Shown here in pieces: positions 38,287 to 48,908 of a stretch of 64,000 nt of DNA. The position numbers were made by a program, and so were the translations under genes. This DNA is from Colias croceus (taxonomy: Eukaryota > Arthropoda > Insecta > Lepidoptera > Pieridae): positions 3,668,001 through 3,732,000 of the forward strand of contig NC_059545.1 in NCBI RefSeq assembly GCF_905220415.1. The letters are read 5' to 3'. Position 1 is the first letter of the stretch, and every line of letters starts with the position of its first letter. Below the pieces are notes generated by a model. That model was not told the DNA's origin. It saw only the letters and a list, made by a program, of their open reading frames with translations, and did not search any database.

Positions 38287-38439
38287 TCACGGATGAATTC
38301 TACACATACCCGTGGCCCTGTCGTTGATGCGGCTCGACGGAACACAGTGGGGTTTTGGTCGGTAGGAATCCGACATAACCCACGGCCTCTTCCCCGGAGG
38401 CCGTGGGTATCTATGCAAGATTTCCCCACTAAAAAAAAA
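38287..38439 (+). mobile_element. 5'-truncated retroposon with poly(A) and target duplication
   Basis: A 153-bp insertion ending in a run of about ten A, flanked by perfect 15-bp direct repeats AGGCCCTCACGGCAG (38272-38286, 38440-38454; the last A may belong to the tail). It shares GCGGCTCGACGGAACACAGT with the copy at 54.8 kb. It looks like the 3' end of a non-LTR element inserted by target-primed reverse transcription. Confidence 0.85.
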
Positions 38440-38689
38440 AGGCCCTCACGGCAGATCGGGGCGGTCTGACGCGAAGTGGGGACAGCGTTGTCACTGTATC
38501 GCTTTTGCCACGCTTTTCAACAGACTTATTCGATAGTTCAGTTTTGTGTTAAGACCGCTGTGACAACCAACCCGTGAGACAAACAAACCCGGTTTCCCCT
38601 ATTATCCCGTTAGACCGAAACCCTCACTGAGAGGGAATTACGTCTCACTACTGATCACGACAGTCATATTTTATCTCGAGAATCTGAAA

Positions 38690-39700
38690 CTTTACTCAAT
38701 ATGAAGACCGTTTGACAAATGATAGGGTGTATCATAATATTATTCGATCTCTTGAAGATGAACATGAGCATAAGCAATGACTAGAGTAGGGACGCGAATA
38801 TTACAATTATTTGAGACAAGAACGATTAATATTTGTTTAATGAAAGATTAAGAATTGAAATTATTCAGTCTCTGAAAACGGACGAATAGCGAGATATGGC
38901 CCGTCTTACTGCAGACGATTTCGTCATAGTCTTGATGACTTAGAGGTAAACAATCTACGAATTCGGTGGTGTGGTCCGACAAATATAAAAGTGGGTTTGC
39001 TTATAACCTCACAATTTATTACAGATCATCTTCTGTATATGCGATATTAACGTAGTATGTTCTTTGCATGCTTTACATGCTTTAAAGTGGAGTAAGGAGA
39101 CGGCTTTCGTTTGAAGATACACCGGAACCTTTGAAATCACTACTTTTAGAGGAACATACTGTGCAATCTAAACTGTTATTAGACAATATTCGCTCTTATA
39201 GTAGTGCGTTTCAAATGATCCTTTGGTGCTCAATAATTATCAGAAGGTCCTTTCATGCTTACTTTTAAGATACAAGGTCAAGTTTACCATTTGATAGGAT
39301 CCCTTTTGCCTGAAGGCCAACCTAAGTTTGTTTAAATATATTTTGTATTCGACTACAACGAATAGTGGAATACAAGAAATCAATATTTCTCAAATTTAAA
39401 ACTGAACTCATTTCACAATTATTTTAGAACAGGTTAATTCGTATGTATGCAGTTTTAAATCGACATTAGAAGCTTTTCCTCAAGATGGTGATATCGGCAC
39501 TCAGGAACTCCCTGGACGTGTTATAACGCCCAGGCCACAGTATTACAATTTTTCCTACAGTAGAGCAACGAATATATTTTCGCATAGCAACGGAGGGGAA
39601 CTCGCGGGGGGTCAAGTGACGCGGGCCACGTACCACAAACATGCTTAGTTTGTGGTACCGAGCGCGAAAGAAAGTCATCGTGTTTTTAGTAAAGTTACTA
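38690..39700 (+). pseudogene. decayed Helitron transposase, N-terminal domain
   Basis: Fragments in shifting frames match the Helitron-like N-terminal domain: HALKWSKETAF (about 39080), EDTPEPLKSLLLEEHTVQSK then LLLDNIRSYSSAFQM (39113-39215), and KIQGQVYHLIGSLLPEGQPK (39267 on). Many stops and frameshifts; no helicase domain follows. A Helitron 3' end with CTAGT is at 39988-39992, so this may be the coding part of one internally deleted element. Confidence 0.75.
39630..39658. repeat. 11-bp-arm hairpin
   Basis: GTACCACAAAC, loop ATGCTTA, GTTTGTGGTAC. Lies near the end of the decayed Helitron coding region. Confidence 0.85.
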
Positions 39701-39939
39701 TGTATACTGACGTAATTTAATACTTAGGTACATATTCTATAATGGTGCGCTCAAACTGTTAATCTACATTTAATTTAGATTATTATTTGAAATACTAAGT
39801 AATGTAGAATTTAAATCACATTCGTTCATGTTGTCTTTAGATTTACTTATCAGTGTTCAATTTTAATGTAGTTAAATTTTATAAGAGACAATAATTAAGA
39901 ACATTCAAAAATAAAGTGTCACGTATTTTTTTTTAAACG

Positions 39940-39992
39940 ACGAATGACGAAAAACGACGTAATCGCGGACGAAGTCGCGGGCAACAGCTAGT
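39940..39992 (+). mobile_element. Helitron 3' terminus
   Basis: CGCGGACGAAGTCGCGGG forms the subterminal hairpin and is followed by CAACAGCTAGT. Same design as the element ending at 29626. Probably the 3' end of the decayed autonomous copy to its left. Confidence 0.6.
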
Positions 39993-40151
39993 CATACATA
40001 AGACTACAAAATATAACAGGATGGATGAACAGATTAAATGTAATAGATCTATATGCATGCAGTGGGTCGTCTTGTACGTATTTGCAATACAATAAATATT
40101 TGTCCAAACGTATGTGGGTGGTCAGATTTATAAGGATAGTCATTGACTACA

Positions 40152-40436
40152 TTTTTAACCGACTTCAAAAAAAAGGAGGAGGTTATCAATTCGGCCGGTA
40201 TATTTTTTTTTTTTTTATGTATGTACACCGATTACTCCGAGGTTTCTGAACCGATTTACGTGATTCTTTTTTTGTTCGATGCGGGATGGTGTCGAATTGG
40301 TCCCATAAAAATTTTATTCGGATAGGCCCAGTAGTTTTTATTTTATGAGGATTTTTGTCTGTAGGTATTTGTAAATTTTGCAAGTGCAAGTTTGAAGTCG
40401 GTTGTTTTTAACGCAGTTATCACTTGTATATCAACA
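40152..40436 (-). mobile_element. dispersed element with CCGACTTCAAA ends, copy 2
   Basis: Reverse-oriented, nearly identical copy of the element at 19381-19660, including the GGAGGAGGTTATCAATTCGG segment and the terminal CAAGTGATAACTGCGTTA. A poorly conserved relative with the GAAGTCGGTT end occurs at about 30370-30570. Confidence 0.75.
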
Positions 40437-41278
40437 AGTCTAAATACTCAATCTAGGTATACACAAAAACAACTAGCTTATAGATTAGTACCCGACAGAC
40501 GTTGTCTTGTTTTCACACGATTTGTCAAACATATTGATAAGTTTAAATGGCTGTTATGTATTCTTCACTTATTAGTATTTTTGGGGCAAACTTAAGTTTT
40601 TTCTTTCATAAAATCCCGCTCATCATAACGAACACAACAAAACAAGTATTATCGGAATCTCTTCAACCGTTCACGCATAATTTCATAACCAATTCAATAA
40701 ATAATGGAAACAGGAATTAATTTTTAATATGACTTGTTGTTTGCATAAAATTCTCGAAGCTAGAAGAAGCAGGGTCGGATTTGTATTCCACGTAATATAA
40801 AATATTAACTACTTAAACGACGTTTTATAAATGAGTCCCCTTCTACACGAAATCGCTTTCATCGTAAATTAACCCTAGATCACTAATCATTCGTCTCACA
40901 GTCGACCGGCACCTGTTGCGTTCGATGTTTAGGTATGTTCCCAACACTTTCTCGTCCCGCCCCTCTCAGTACCTTCCTGATTGGCAATTTATTGACCCGT
41001 GTGGAGATGACGCGGACGCACGCTTTCTAGTTCCGGAGTTATAGCAAAATATTCAACTCACAGACGAATGTGTAGTGACTACGCGTGCAATGTGAACAAA
41101 GGTGTATTTTTGATTAATCGATTTTTTTATTGTTTATTGATACCAATCTATAATAAACGTTGAATAATACTTATTGTAGAAAGTTTATCTGCCTTTTTGC
41201 TAGTAATGTATACTGTTTCCTTTAATAGTTTTTGGAATAATACGAATTAAAAAAATTAACCTTCCTTTTATTGTATAC

Positions 41279-41509
41279 ATGAATTCAGAGAGAGATCAGG
41301 AGAAGATATTGAGTATTCTTGAAGAATGCGACAGCCACAATAAAGAGGGCGAGACACTTGAACATCAGTTGGATGGTTTTCGTAGCTCAGATTTCGAAGG
41401 CGAAGACAATTTAGAGAGAGATTTAGCAATCGCTACTGATCAAAGTGAACAAGAATCTGATACGTCTTCTGACCAAGAATTCAATTTTAGAGGGAGAACT
41501 TTTGTATAA
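41279..41509 (+). pseudogene. piggyBac transposase N-terminal remnant
   Basis: 76 codons from ATG, rich in Glu, Asp and Ser (MNSERDQEKILSILEECD...), as is usual for the acidic start of piggyBac transposases. It stops soon after NFRGRTFV; the domain with the catalytic aspartates that should follow is absent. Confidence 0.6.
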
Positions 41510-41574
41510 GGAGGATAATAGTCTCTGACGAGGATACCAGCACGCAGCCAGAAGGCCGCCAACAGCTATAATAG

Positions 41575-42042
41575 CACCAAAAACGCAGTCGACGCAGTTG
41601 ACCAAATGTGCTCAACAATCGGAAGACCTAGGTGGCCTTAGGTTATATTTTATAATATTCTAAATTTATGCATAGTTAATATGTAATTTATGTATCTAAC
41701 ATGGTGAGGCTGCGTCAAAAACCATTAAAACTAAGAACTTTCATTCAAAAAATGGAAGATGGCCTAACTGAACCATGGTTGCAGGAGCGGTACAATACAC
41801 CAACTTTGAGGAAAAATATCAAAACATACATAAAAGATATTCTAAAAATCGATGATGTTTTTCCTAGTACGTCTCAAGGACGGACAAATAAACGCAAAAT
41901 ATGCCGATTTTGTCCATATAAAAAACGCAGAATGACTAAAAACTCATGCCACTCATGCAGAAAGACAATTTGCGGCGAGCACACAATTCCTAGATGTAAT
42001 GACTGCAAAGATTGGAAAAAAAGACCTTCTTATTTCTTATAA
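41575..42042 (+). pseudogene. piggyBac transposase C-terminal remnant with Cys-rich domain
   Basis: Starts with NAVDAVDQMC and RPRWP, equivalent to the conserved VD..D.M and R.RRWP region after the catalytic core. A frameshift or stop follows. Then a 113-codon frame (41701-42042) ends in a zinc-binding-like domain: CRFCPYKK, SCHSCRKTICGEH, CNDCKDW. The C-x2-C / C-x2-C / C-x2-H / C-x2-C layout is the piggyBac C-terminal DNA-binding domain. Confidence 0.8.
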
Positions 42043-42282
42043 TAATATTTAGATAACTAACTTGGCTATGTTGTTAATTATTTCACTTAAATATAACAAA
42101 TAAATAAAATACATGCATTTTAATTTGTTCGTCTGTAAGTCGAATGTTTAGTGACAAAGTAACACAGAAATATGTTTAGTGAGCTAGGGTTAAATAATGT
42201 GCGCTAGTGTCAGTTAATTGTCTGGAATGCGAATGTCTGCTTTATTTTTAAAAATAAAACATGTCTCGTTATTTCTCGAACG

Positions 42283-43435
42283 CTTAGATTACAAAATAAA
42301 GTACAGATGGAGCATGACAACCGCCCGTCGCCCTTGTCAAAGAAAATACGAAATCAAAAACAAATACGTCGCTGCACCATTGCTATAGCGCATATAGTGT
42401 CATGCAATACGTCAAAAGGGTTTGCAATTTTAGTAAAAAAATGCCGTCTTGTGATAATAAAACGCTGTAAAATTTGTTCCCGAAAACAAAAAAAAAGATA
42501 AAACATCGTGTCACAGGTTTTCTGTAGATTATTTGGCTGATTTATTTCTTTAATACGAATAACAATTTTACAGATATGAAGGAATACAAAACTTCAACGT
42601 ATGTTGCCAGTATTTTGAAAATGAATTTGCCATTTTTATTGGTAAAACGGTAAAATGGTTAAAAGATCTTCAGGGTAATGCTGTTGGATTTTTCGATCGT
42701 GAATGTGATTATTTGTATAGTGCACTAAAGGTTCATGATCATTATTAGATTATTTTAATAAGCATAATACATTATTTTGTTACTTTTATAAAGCTTAAAA
42801 ACGTCATAGTCGTTTTCGCTAGCGATTTAATTTATGTGAACTCCATGATGGATATGATGACAATAAAATGTCCCGTATTCTCGACTAAAAACTACCGCTA
42901 TTCGTATTTCGTATTCATATATTATGAAAAATAAAAAATAATATAATTATTATAGTTAATATTGAAACTTTTTTTATGTAATTTATTTAATAAAAAATTG
43001 AATACAATTATTTTGTCCATATATAACTTTTGTAGGCAGGTACTTTATGTAATAAAAGAATTTAAATAAAAATTAAAACTTGACTTCTCATTTATGTATA
43101 TAGCCTACGTCACTACCGCCACTAACATAATAATTCAGATCATTGCAATGAAACCTCATCACTCAAAATCGGTCCAACGGTTTATACTGCAGGGCGTGTC
43201 AAAGAAATATTATACATACATACATAAACTCGAAAAACATAACCCTCTTTTTTCCGTAGTCGGGGAAAAATTTGGGAAATTTTTCAATATCTGGCAACAT
43301 TACACGCACACAGAAGCACCGTGTACGTACAGTGCAGCGGTGAAATGACAGCACACATAGCTTTATTGAAAAGGACGATAAATTATTCGGTTTAGTTCGG
43401 CAACGCTCCATCTGTCTTTTATTTTGTAATCTAAG
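42283..43435 (+). mobile_element. P-element-like DNA transposon, non-autonomous
   Basis: A 1153-bp element bounded by 31-bp terminal inverted repeats: left 42283-42313 beginning CTTAGATTACAAAATAAA, right 43405-43435. They match at 29 of 31 positions. The element is flanked by a perfect 8-bp target duplication CTCGAACG at 42275-42282 and 43436-43443. Exactly 31-bp ends and 8-bp duplications are the signature of Drosophila P elements. A broken THAP reading frame lies inside, and P transposases start with a THAP domain. No transposase catalytic region is recognisable, so the copy is internally deleted or replaced. It sits 90 bp from the neighbouring piggyBac. Confidence 0.85.
42441..42560 (+). 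pseudogene. broken THAP domain inside the P-like element
   Basis: An ATG at 42441 starts MPSC in one frame. The next frame carries IIKRCKICSRKQKK, and the third carries KKKDKTSCHRFSVDYLAD. Together they show the order of a THAP finger (Cys pair, basic spacer, C-H-R-F), split by at least two frameshifts around 42451 and 42495. It cannot encode a functional DNA-binding domain as it stands. Downstream, NVCCQYFENEF near 42600 may be a further THAP remnant. Confidence 0.6.
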
Positions 43436-43792
43436 CTCGAACGCATGTCGTGGAAAGTTTGCGCATTGTAATAAAATATATTAGGCTCTGGTTAGGTAAT
43501 GGAGGAAACTAGAAAAATAATTTTGTTTTGTTAGGGCATAGACATTACCTATCAAGATATAATTTTAATAGTAAAACATTTGCGTAAAGCTTAAGGTAAG
43601 CTAAGGTATACAATAGTCGAAATGGGATTAGGTTTTGATTTTGTGGTTATTCGTATTACAGTAGAAAAGTCTTTCTCTTCTTAATATTTAAAATTCGATA
43701 GCTGTTAATTAAAGCGGGTAGATGTTTGAAGAAAATATTTCAAGCCTTTTTTATCCGAAATAATCTGCGTTATTTATTTGTCACTTAATTTT

Positions 43793-43975
43793 AATAAGGG
43801 CTGATTTTTCAATCCTTGGTTAAAACTTATTCGTTGAATAATCTATAAAACTACCACTTTAAAAACGTATTCTAATAACCCGTATTTGACAGTTTACGTG
43901 ACATCTTAATATTGTCGTGTAATACTTTATTGGACGGATAAGTTTTATCCAAGCATTGAAAAATCGGCCCTTATT
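43793..43975 (+). mobile_element. short MITE (about 183 bp)
   Basis: Imperfect inverted ends: AATAAGGGCTGATTTTTCAA on the left, and on the right AATAAGGGCCGATTTTTCAA when inverted. Homology continues through CTTGG.TAAAACTTAT. No coding capacity. Confidence 0.8.
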
Positions 43976-44189
43976 GAAATAAAAATTATTTTTTAATAAT
44001 TAATTAGGTACCTACTACCTAATAATTATGGGCCATTACAACGTAAATCATAATTAAGATTAGAAGGTATAAAAATGTTGCTTATTATGATTTATTATAA
44101 TTGATCAAACTCTCGTATTAAATAAAGATTACAAAAAATTATTTGTTATAACTATACTTAAATAAACTTACAACGAGTCCCGGCTAACA

Positions 44190-44790
44190 TTCACATTTCA
44201 CAAATTTATTAATTAAATAATATAATTTTTTGTTTCAACAGCACTTTTCAACAAATTGCGCGACAACTTGTATTTTAAGCATCACAGTTAATTAAGAAAT
44301 TGTAACAATCGTAACTATCACAGATAAAACAAAACATTTTTTAATACAAAGGACATAATATGTTTAAGTTATATTATATTTTTTCTAGATTACAGATTTT
44401 ACTTAAAAAATATATATCTATTAGATATAATATATTTTAGTTATTTACTGATAAAAATATAATTCTCGCATAATGAAAACAGTTTCTAACAAATTGCGCG
44501 GTAAGTTGCAAAAAGTATCACAGATAATATAATATTATAGCTTAACAATAACTACCACAGATTAAACAAAACATTTGGTACCGAAGAACTTTATTACTCG
44601 TATTTAATTAATATGGAAATATAATAAAAATAATTATCTAACTTAAATAATTTTTATGTCAACACAAAAATTTTCAATAGAGGGCGCGGCAATTTTAAAT
44701 ATGTGCCACAGATAACCAATGACTGCTTAATCACTACCACAGATAACACAAAATATTTAATATCAAAGACATTTCTTAACTATTATTGGC
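44190..44790 (+). repeat. three diverged tandem units
   Basis: Landmarks AAATTGCGCG (44252, 44491, and as GGGCGCGG near 44682) and CACAGATNAAACAAAACATTT (44320, 44557, 44739) recur in the same order at spacings of about 238 and 185 bp. Confidence 0.7.
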
Positions 44791-46142
44791 AATCTGTTTT
44801 TAAATTTAAAAAAAAGATTGTCAATAACAGACGCTAGTGAAGTTATTTGTGAATAAATTAAATAGATTTTAGTCCTGTGTTTTAGTCAGGTAGTCGAGGA
44901 GATTTCTGCGGACAGGGGATCATGCTTGCACTGGCTACCTACTTCTTGTGATTCTTGGTAATTTAATTCGTTATTTAAAGTAGGTACATAGTTTAATGTT
45001 AATCAGTACATTTTAACAAATTAAATAAGTTTTGATTAAATAGGTAAGTTTTCTCTGTTTCTTTTTCTACGTAATTTAATTTCAAGTGTACTGTATACTG
45101 TAATAAGAAGCACTCTTTGAATTTATTACAAACAGTTCTCAGTTTTCGATGGCTCAATACCTATCTTTACTTTAAATGTAAATCGAAGTAGCGTGCTTTT
45201 ACGTAAAATATTGAAATGTATTTATTGTGATCAGCTTTTAGCATTATGACAAATGGTGATTTTTATTTTAAGTAGGTAGTTATTAGTAGTTATTAGTGCA
45301 TTAAATCTACAAATTTTAATAATTACCTTCATTTCGCGCTATTTCGAGTCCGATAGTAACAATTGATAATAATTACATGGCGTATCTAATGATATTCAAC
45401 ACTTCGTCTGCAACTAGGTCAGTTATTTATGACCTAGAATTTTTCTTTGAGAGCACTTCTTTAGTGTCGTGATATTAGGTAGGTACTAAATTATATTTTA
45501 TTTTTGTATCGTGATGTTTGTCACAGTTACTCGTCTAATAAGATTTATAAAACGTTTTGCAAGTTGAGTTTCTGAGTCTGTTTTTACTATAGGTTAGTTC
45601 CAATAACAAGAAGATAACATATTGAAATTGAGCAATGATTAATTAAAAACAATAATTATAAGAAAGTACTAACTCTATTTGTTGATGTGTCTTATCCGCT
45701 GAACATAGTTTACGGATATATATTTTGGTACCAATTTACACAAGTATTGGTATCAAAAGCTAGTTATAATCTTCGGCAGAATAATTAAGTATACCTACTG
45801 GCATAGTATATCTAGTAATGAGAACTAAAATCATTCTAAAATATTGTTTACAAAAACATTTGAAATATTTATTTCCCATTGATCGTAATTCGTAACTTGA
45901 ATTCGGACGGGACACATTCGATTGAATAAAATTTGGTTCCGTATGCTCGAAGTGTTGTCAAGTAAAATGTAATGTTTGTGATTAGTGTAGTCGAGTTATT
46001 TGAACATTTGATTTGTTTGGGGTATATTTCAGTTCCATTTCTACAGTATGGTAGGTAAAAATTATGTTAAATTGTATTATTTGATAAGTATTATTGCTCA
46101 ATTGCATAAAGTTTTAAATTATTTCTAACATAATCTTATTAG

Positions 46143-46242
46143 TAAGTAGCGGTCCACACCGGCTTCGCCTGGGGTACCTACATGTTTACGTTTACTGTCC
46201 ATAAGAAATACTCCTTGTTCCTACTTCAAGGAATATAAAAAA
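46143..46242 (-). mobile_element. Helitron-like family D 3' fragment
   Basis: AGTAGCGGTCCACACCGGCT through CTACTTCAAGGAATATAAAA matches the 3' half of family D in reverse. Confidence 0.6.
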
Positions 46243-46838
46243 TAAGTAACGGTCGGTAATTTATAAGTACTAATAAATTTCTAAACTAATCCTAAAGTAA
46301 GCGTATCAAAATCTTTTGAGACGCTTTCGAGAAAGTTATATTTCTTAAAGATAGCATTACAATATCTTTAAAAATATAACATTTTAATGGAGAACATTCG
46401 TATTAAAAGTAAATAATATGGTTGTAAATCCTGACTTTATTACTCAGTCAAATGCAAAGCATTTTAATGTTTATAGCAAGGAGTTAAAGACGAAAATTGC
46501 ATGAAAAAAATTTTGTATGCATAATAATATTAGGATCTAGAATTCGCTCTTCAATATGAAAAGATGTTGTAGGGCTTTGTCTGGACACAAATTAAACAAT
46601 TCAATTACATTTTGAAACTCGTAAAAATATTTTATTGCGTTGAAATTTTACTAAGAAACTCACTTTCTTTTTAAAAAACCCGTAAAAATGTATTAAGCGT
46701 TATATTTATATTCATTTATTTTCCATATTTTTTGCCTTTTGTTAGAATGTTTTGTGTCAATTTACAATGCATTTTTTAAAATCGTTCACCCCGGCTTCGT
46801 TAGCGTGGAACGTTTCAAATTATATTCTTTTATTCCGA

Positions 46839-47029
46839 ACTAGCTGTTCCCCGTGGTTTCACCCGCATTGCTCCGCTCCTGTAAGTCTCAGCGTGATCAT
46901 AGAGCCTTCCTCGATAAATGGGCTATCTAACACCGAAAGAATTTTTCAAATCGGACCCGTAGTTCCCGAGATTAGCGCGTTCAAACAAATAAACAAACAA
47001 ACTCTTCAGCTTTATAATATTAGTATAGA
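46839..47029 (-). mobile_element. Helitron-like element, family A
   Basis: Reverse copy, ACTAGCTGTTCCCCGTGG to AATATTAGTATAGA. Confidence 0.78.
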
Positions 47030-47366
47030 TTTATTATATTTATAGATAAAAATCTTGTCACGTCTATTCAAAACCATGAAAGAAGTCAACATTATAAACC
47101 AATGATTTTTTCAATAACGAATTCTTAGAAACTGGAGCTATAAATAAAAAATAAAAACGAAAGCAATTTAACTATGAGTGATAGACACTTATTTTTTTAA
47201 ATAATAATTAATAATGACGGATCACTGAAGTCGGTGCCACTCAAAAATGCTGTCAGAAGAAAATTGTAGGCCACCAGCAATACTGACCTAGTTAGAATAT
47301 CAACCGTCCAAATTAAATGAAATTATCGCTAAAAGAAAAAGCTTTAAGAGTGTCTCTTGTATTCCC

Positions 47367-47573
47367 TCTAATATTTTAAATGAGAAAGTTTGTATGTTTG
47401 TTTGTTTGTTACTCCTTCACGCAGAAGCTGCTGAAACGATTTTCATGAAATTTGACACACGTAGGTATAGAGGGTAACTTGGATTAAAACTTAGGATACT
47501 TTTATCCCAAAAATTCTACGGCAATGGGAATTTTCTTTGTGTACGCGAGAGGAGCTGCGGGCGAAAAGCTAGT
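47367..47573 (+). mobile_element. Helitron-like element, family B
   Basis: TCTAATATTTTAAATGAGAA to GCTGCGGGCGAAAAGCTAGT. Confidence 0.75.
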
Positions 47574-47817
47574 TCGTGTATAAACTAGATACAGACTGAA
47601 CTGAGGTCATCAGAGTTCAAGCGGGATAAAAAATTAGCACATAATCGGAACTATAAGGTATCTTTGTGTTGTGAATACCTTCGCCTATGCAAAGTTCAAT
47701 ACACACAAAAAAAAAAATTTTGTACTCCAAAAGCAATAGATTTTGTCTTGAAATCGATTGCAACCAACCTATGAGAAATTCGAAAGAATAGACAAAAAAT
47801 AGAATCCGGGTTCATAA

Positions 47818-48732
47818 TATATCGTCACTGGAAAGGCTAAATTACTAAAGCGCCAAAAGTGCATTTTACAGGAGAGCGACTTAAAGTTTTTTTTTCTGTT
47901 CAAACAGGCATAACTTTTTTTCTTGTATTCTGATGTAATAATGCTGAAGGCAAAAAATCTTTATAAAAATTCTATCTACCATTTAAAAAAAATATAATGC
48001 GTATTACTGTTGTATTTTCGAAGATAGTGTCGCTTTAGTATAAATGCTCTGAAAACTACGTGAGCCAAAAACGCTTATCTCCATAAACATATTCAGACAC
48101 AGTAAAGCATAAATATTAATCACTAACATCCATTGATATTTAGGAAAATAAAAACAACTAATATGCCACATACAACTTATATACAGAATAATACAGTTTT
48201 AGTCATTGTAACTTAAACGTAAGAACTGAATTTAAAGACATCAACTAATTTAACTAACCTTACTTTTGATCTTTGATTTCTTGCATTTGTCTCTGTCCCG
48301 AATAGCAGGACATCTCTTTGTGTAATAGTAGTAATAGTCCTACGTTCATCAATTTTCTCGTAAGGCAAATTTACTAAACAACCTTTTCGTTACCATTTGC
48401 GGCAAGTCAATAATACTTAAACGACAACAATTAACTGAATGACGCACTTTAGGTTTCTAATCTTACCTTGAAGGACATATGGCAGTAAGAAAAAAAAACT
48501 AACCAACAATAACAATAAAAATTATTTTATTTTCTTAAGGTAAGTAAAATAGACGCATCGACAAAAACTAAAAATGCCACTGCTAAAGCGCCATTATCTC
48601 CTTAATTAATGCTCAGATTGCTAAAAGACCTAGACCATTGTATAGAGAAGAAAAAACCCAACTCAACCATATAAAAAACGCACTTTAGGTATTTTGGCGC
48701 TTTAGTACTTTAGCCTTTCCAGTGACGATATA
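47818..48732 (+). mobile_element. 915-bp non-autonomous DNA element
   Basis: Inverted ends TATATCGTCACTGGAAAGGC, continuing TAAA(T/G)TACTAAAGCGCC(A)AAA. No open frame inside. GCGCTTTAG/CTTTAGTA motifs recur internally. A Helitron-like element starts 8 bp beyond its right end. Confidence 0.75.
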
Positions 48733-48739
48733 CATCTTC

Positions 48740-48908
48740 TCTAATATATAAAAATCAATGCCACTTTTCGTTGTAATTCCATAACTCGAGAACGGCTGAA
48801 CCGATTTCGATAATTCTTTTTTTATTATATTCCTTGAAGTACGAGGATGGTTCTTATGTAGAGAAAACGTTAATATGTACCACGGGCGAAGCCGGGGCGG
48901 ACCGCTAG
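48740..48908 (+). mobile_element. Helitron-like element, family D
   Basis: TCTAATATATAAAAATCAAT to GCCGGGGCGGACCGCTAGT, immediately right of the 915-bp DNA element. Confidence 0.8.

Larger units (their letters stand above)
40873..42189 (+). mobile_element. piggyBac-like transposon, internally deleted
   Basis: A 1317-bp element between TTAA duplications (40869-40872 and 42190-42193). Its ends are CCCTAGATCACTAA and, inverted, CCCTAGCTCACTAA. TTAA targets and CCYTAG-type ends define piggyBac. Inside are the N-terminal and C-terminal pieces of a transposase with the central catalytic part missing, so it is non-autonomous. Confidence 0.9.

Noticed and set aside
48255..48285. Minus-strand ATG exon ending in phase 2 (MQEIKDQ) that could precede the 34023 exon
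   Set aside because: The phase fits, but it lies within the 915-bp DNA element and is not a plausible signal peptide start.
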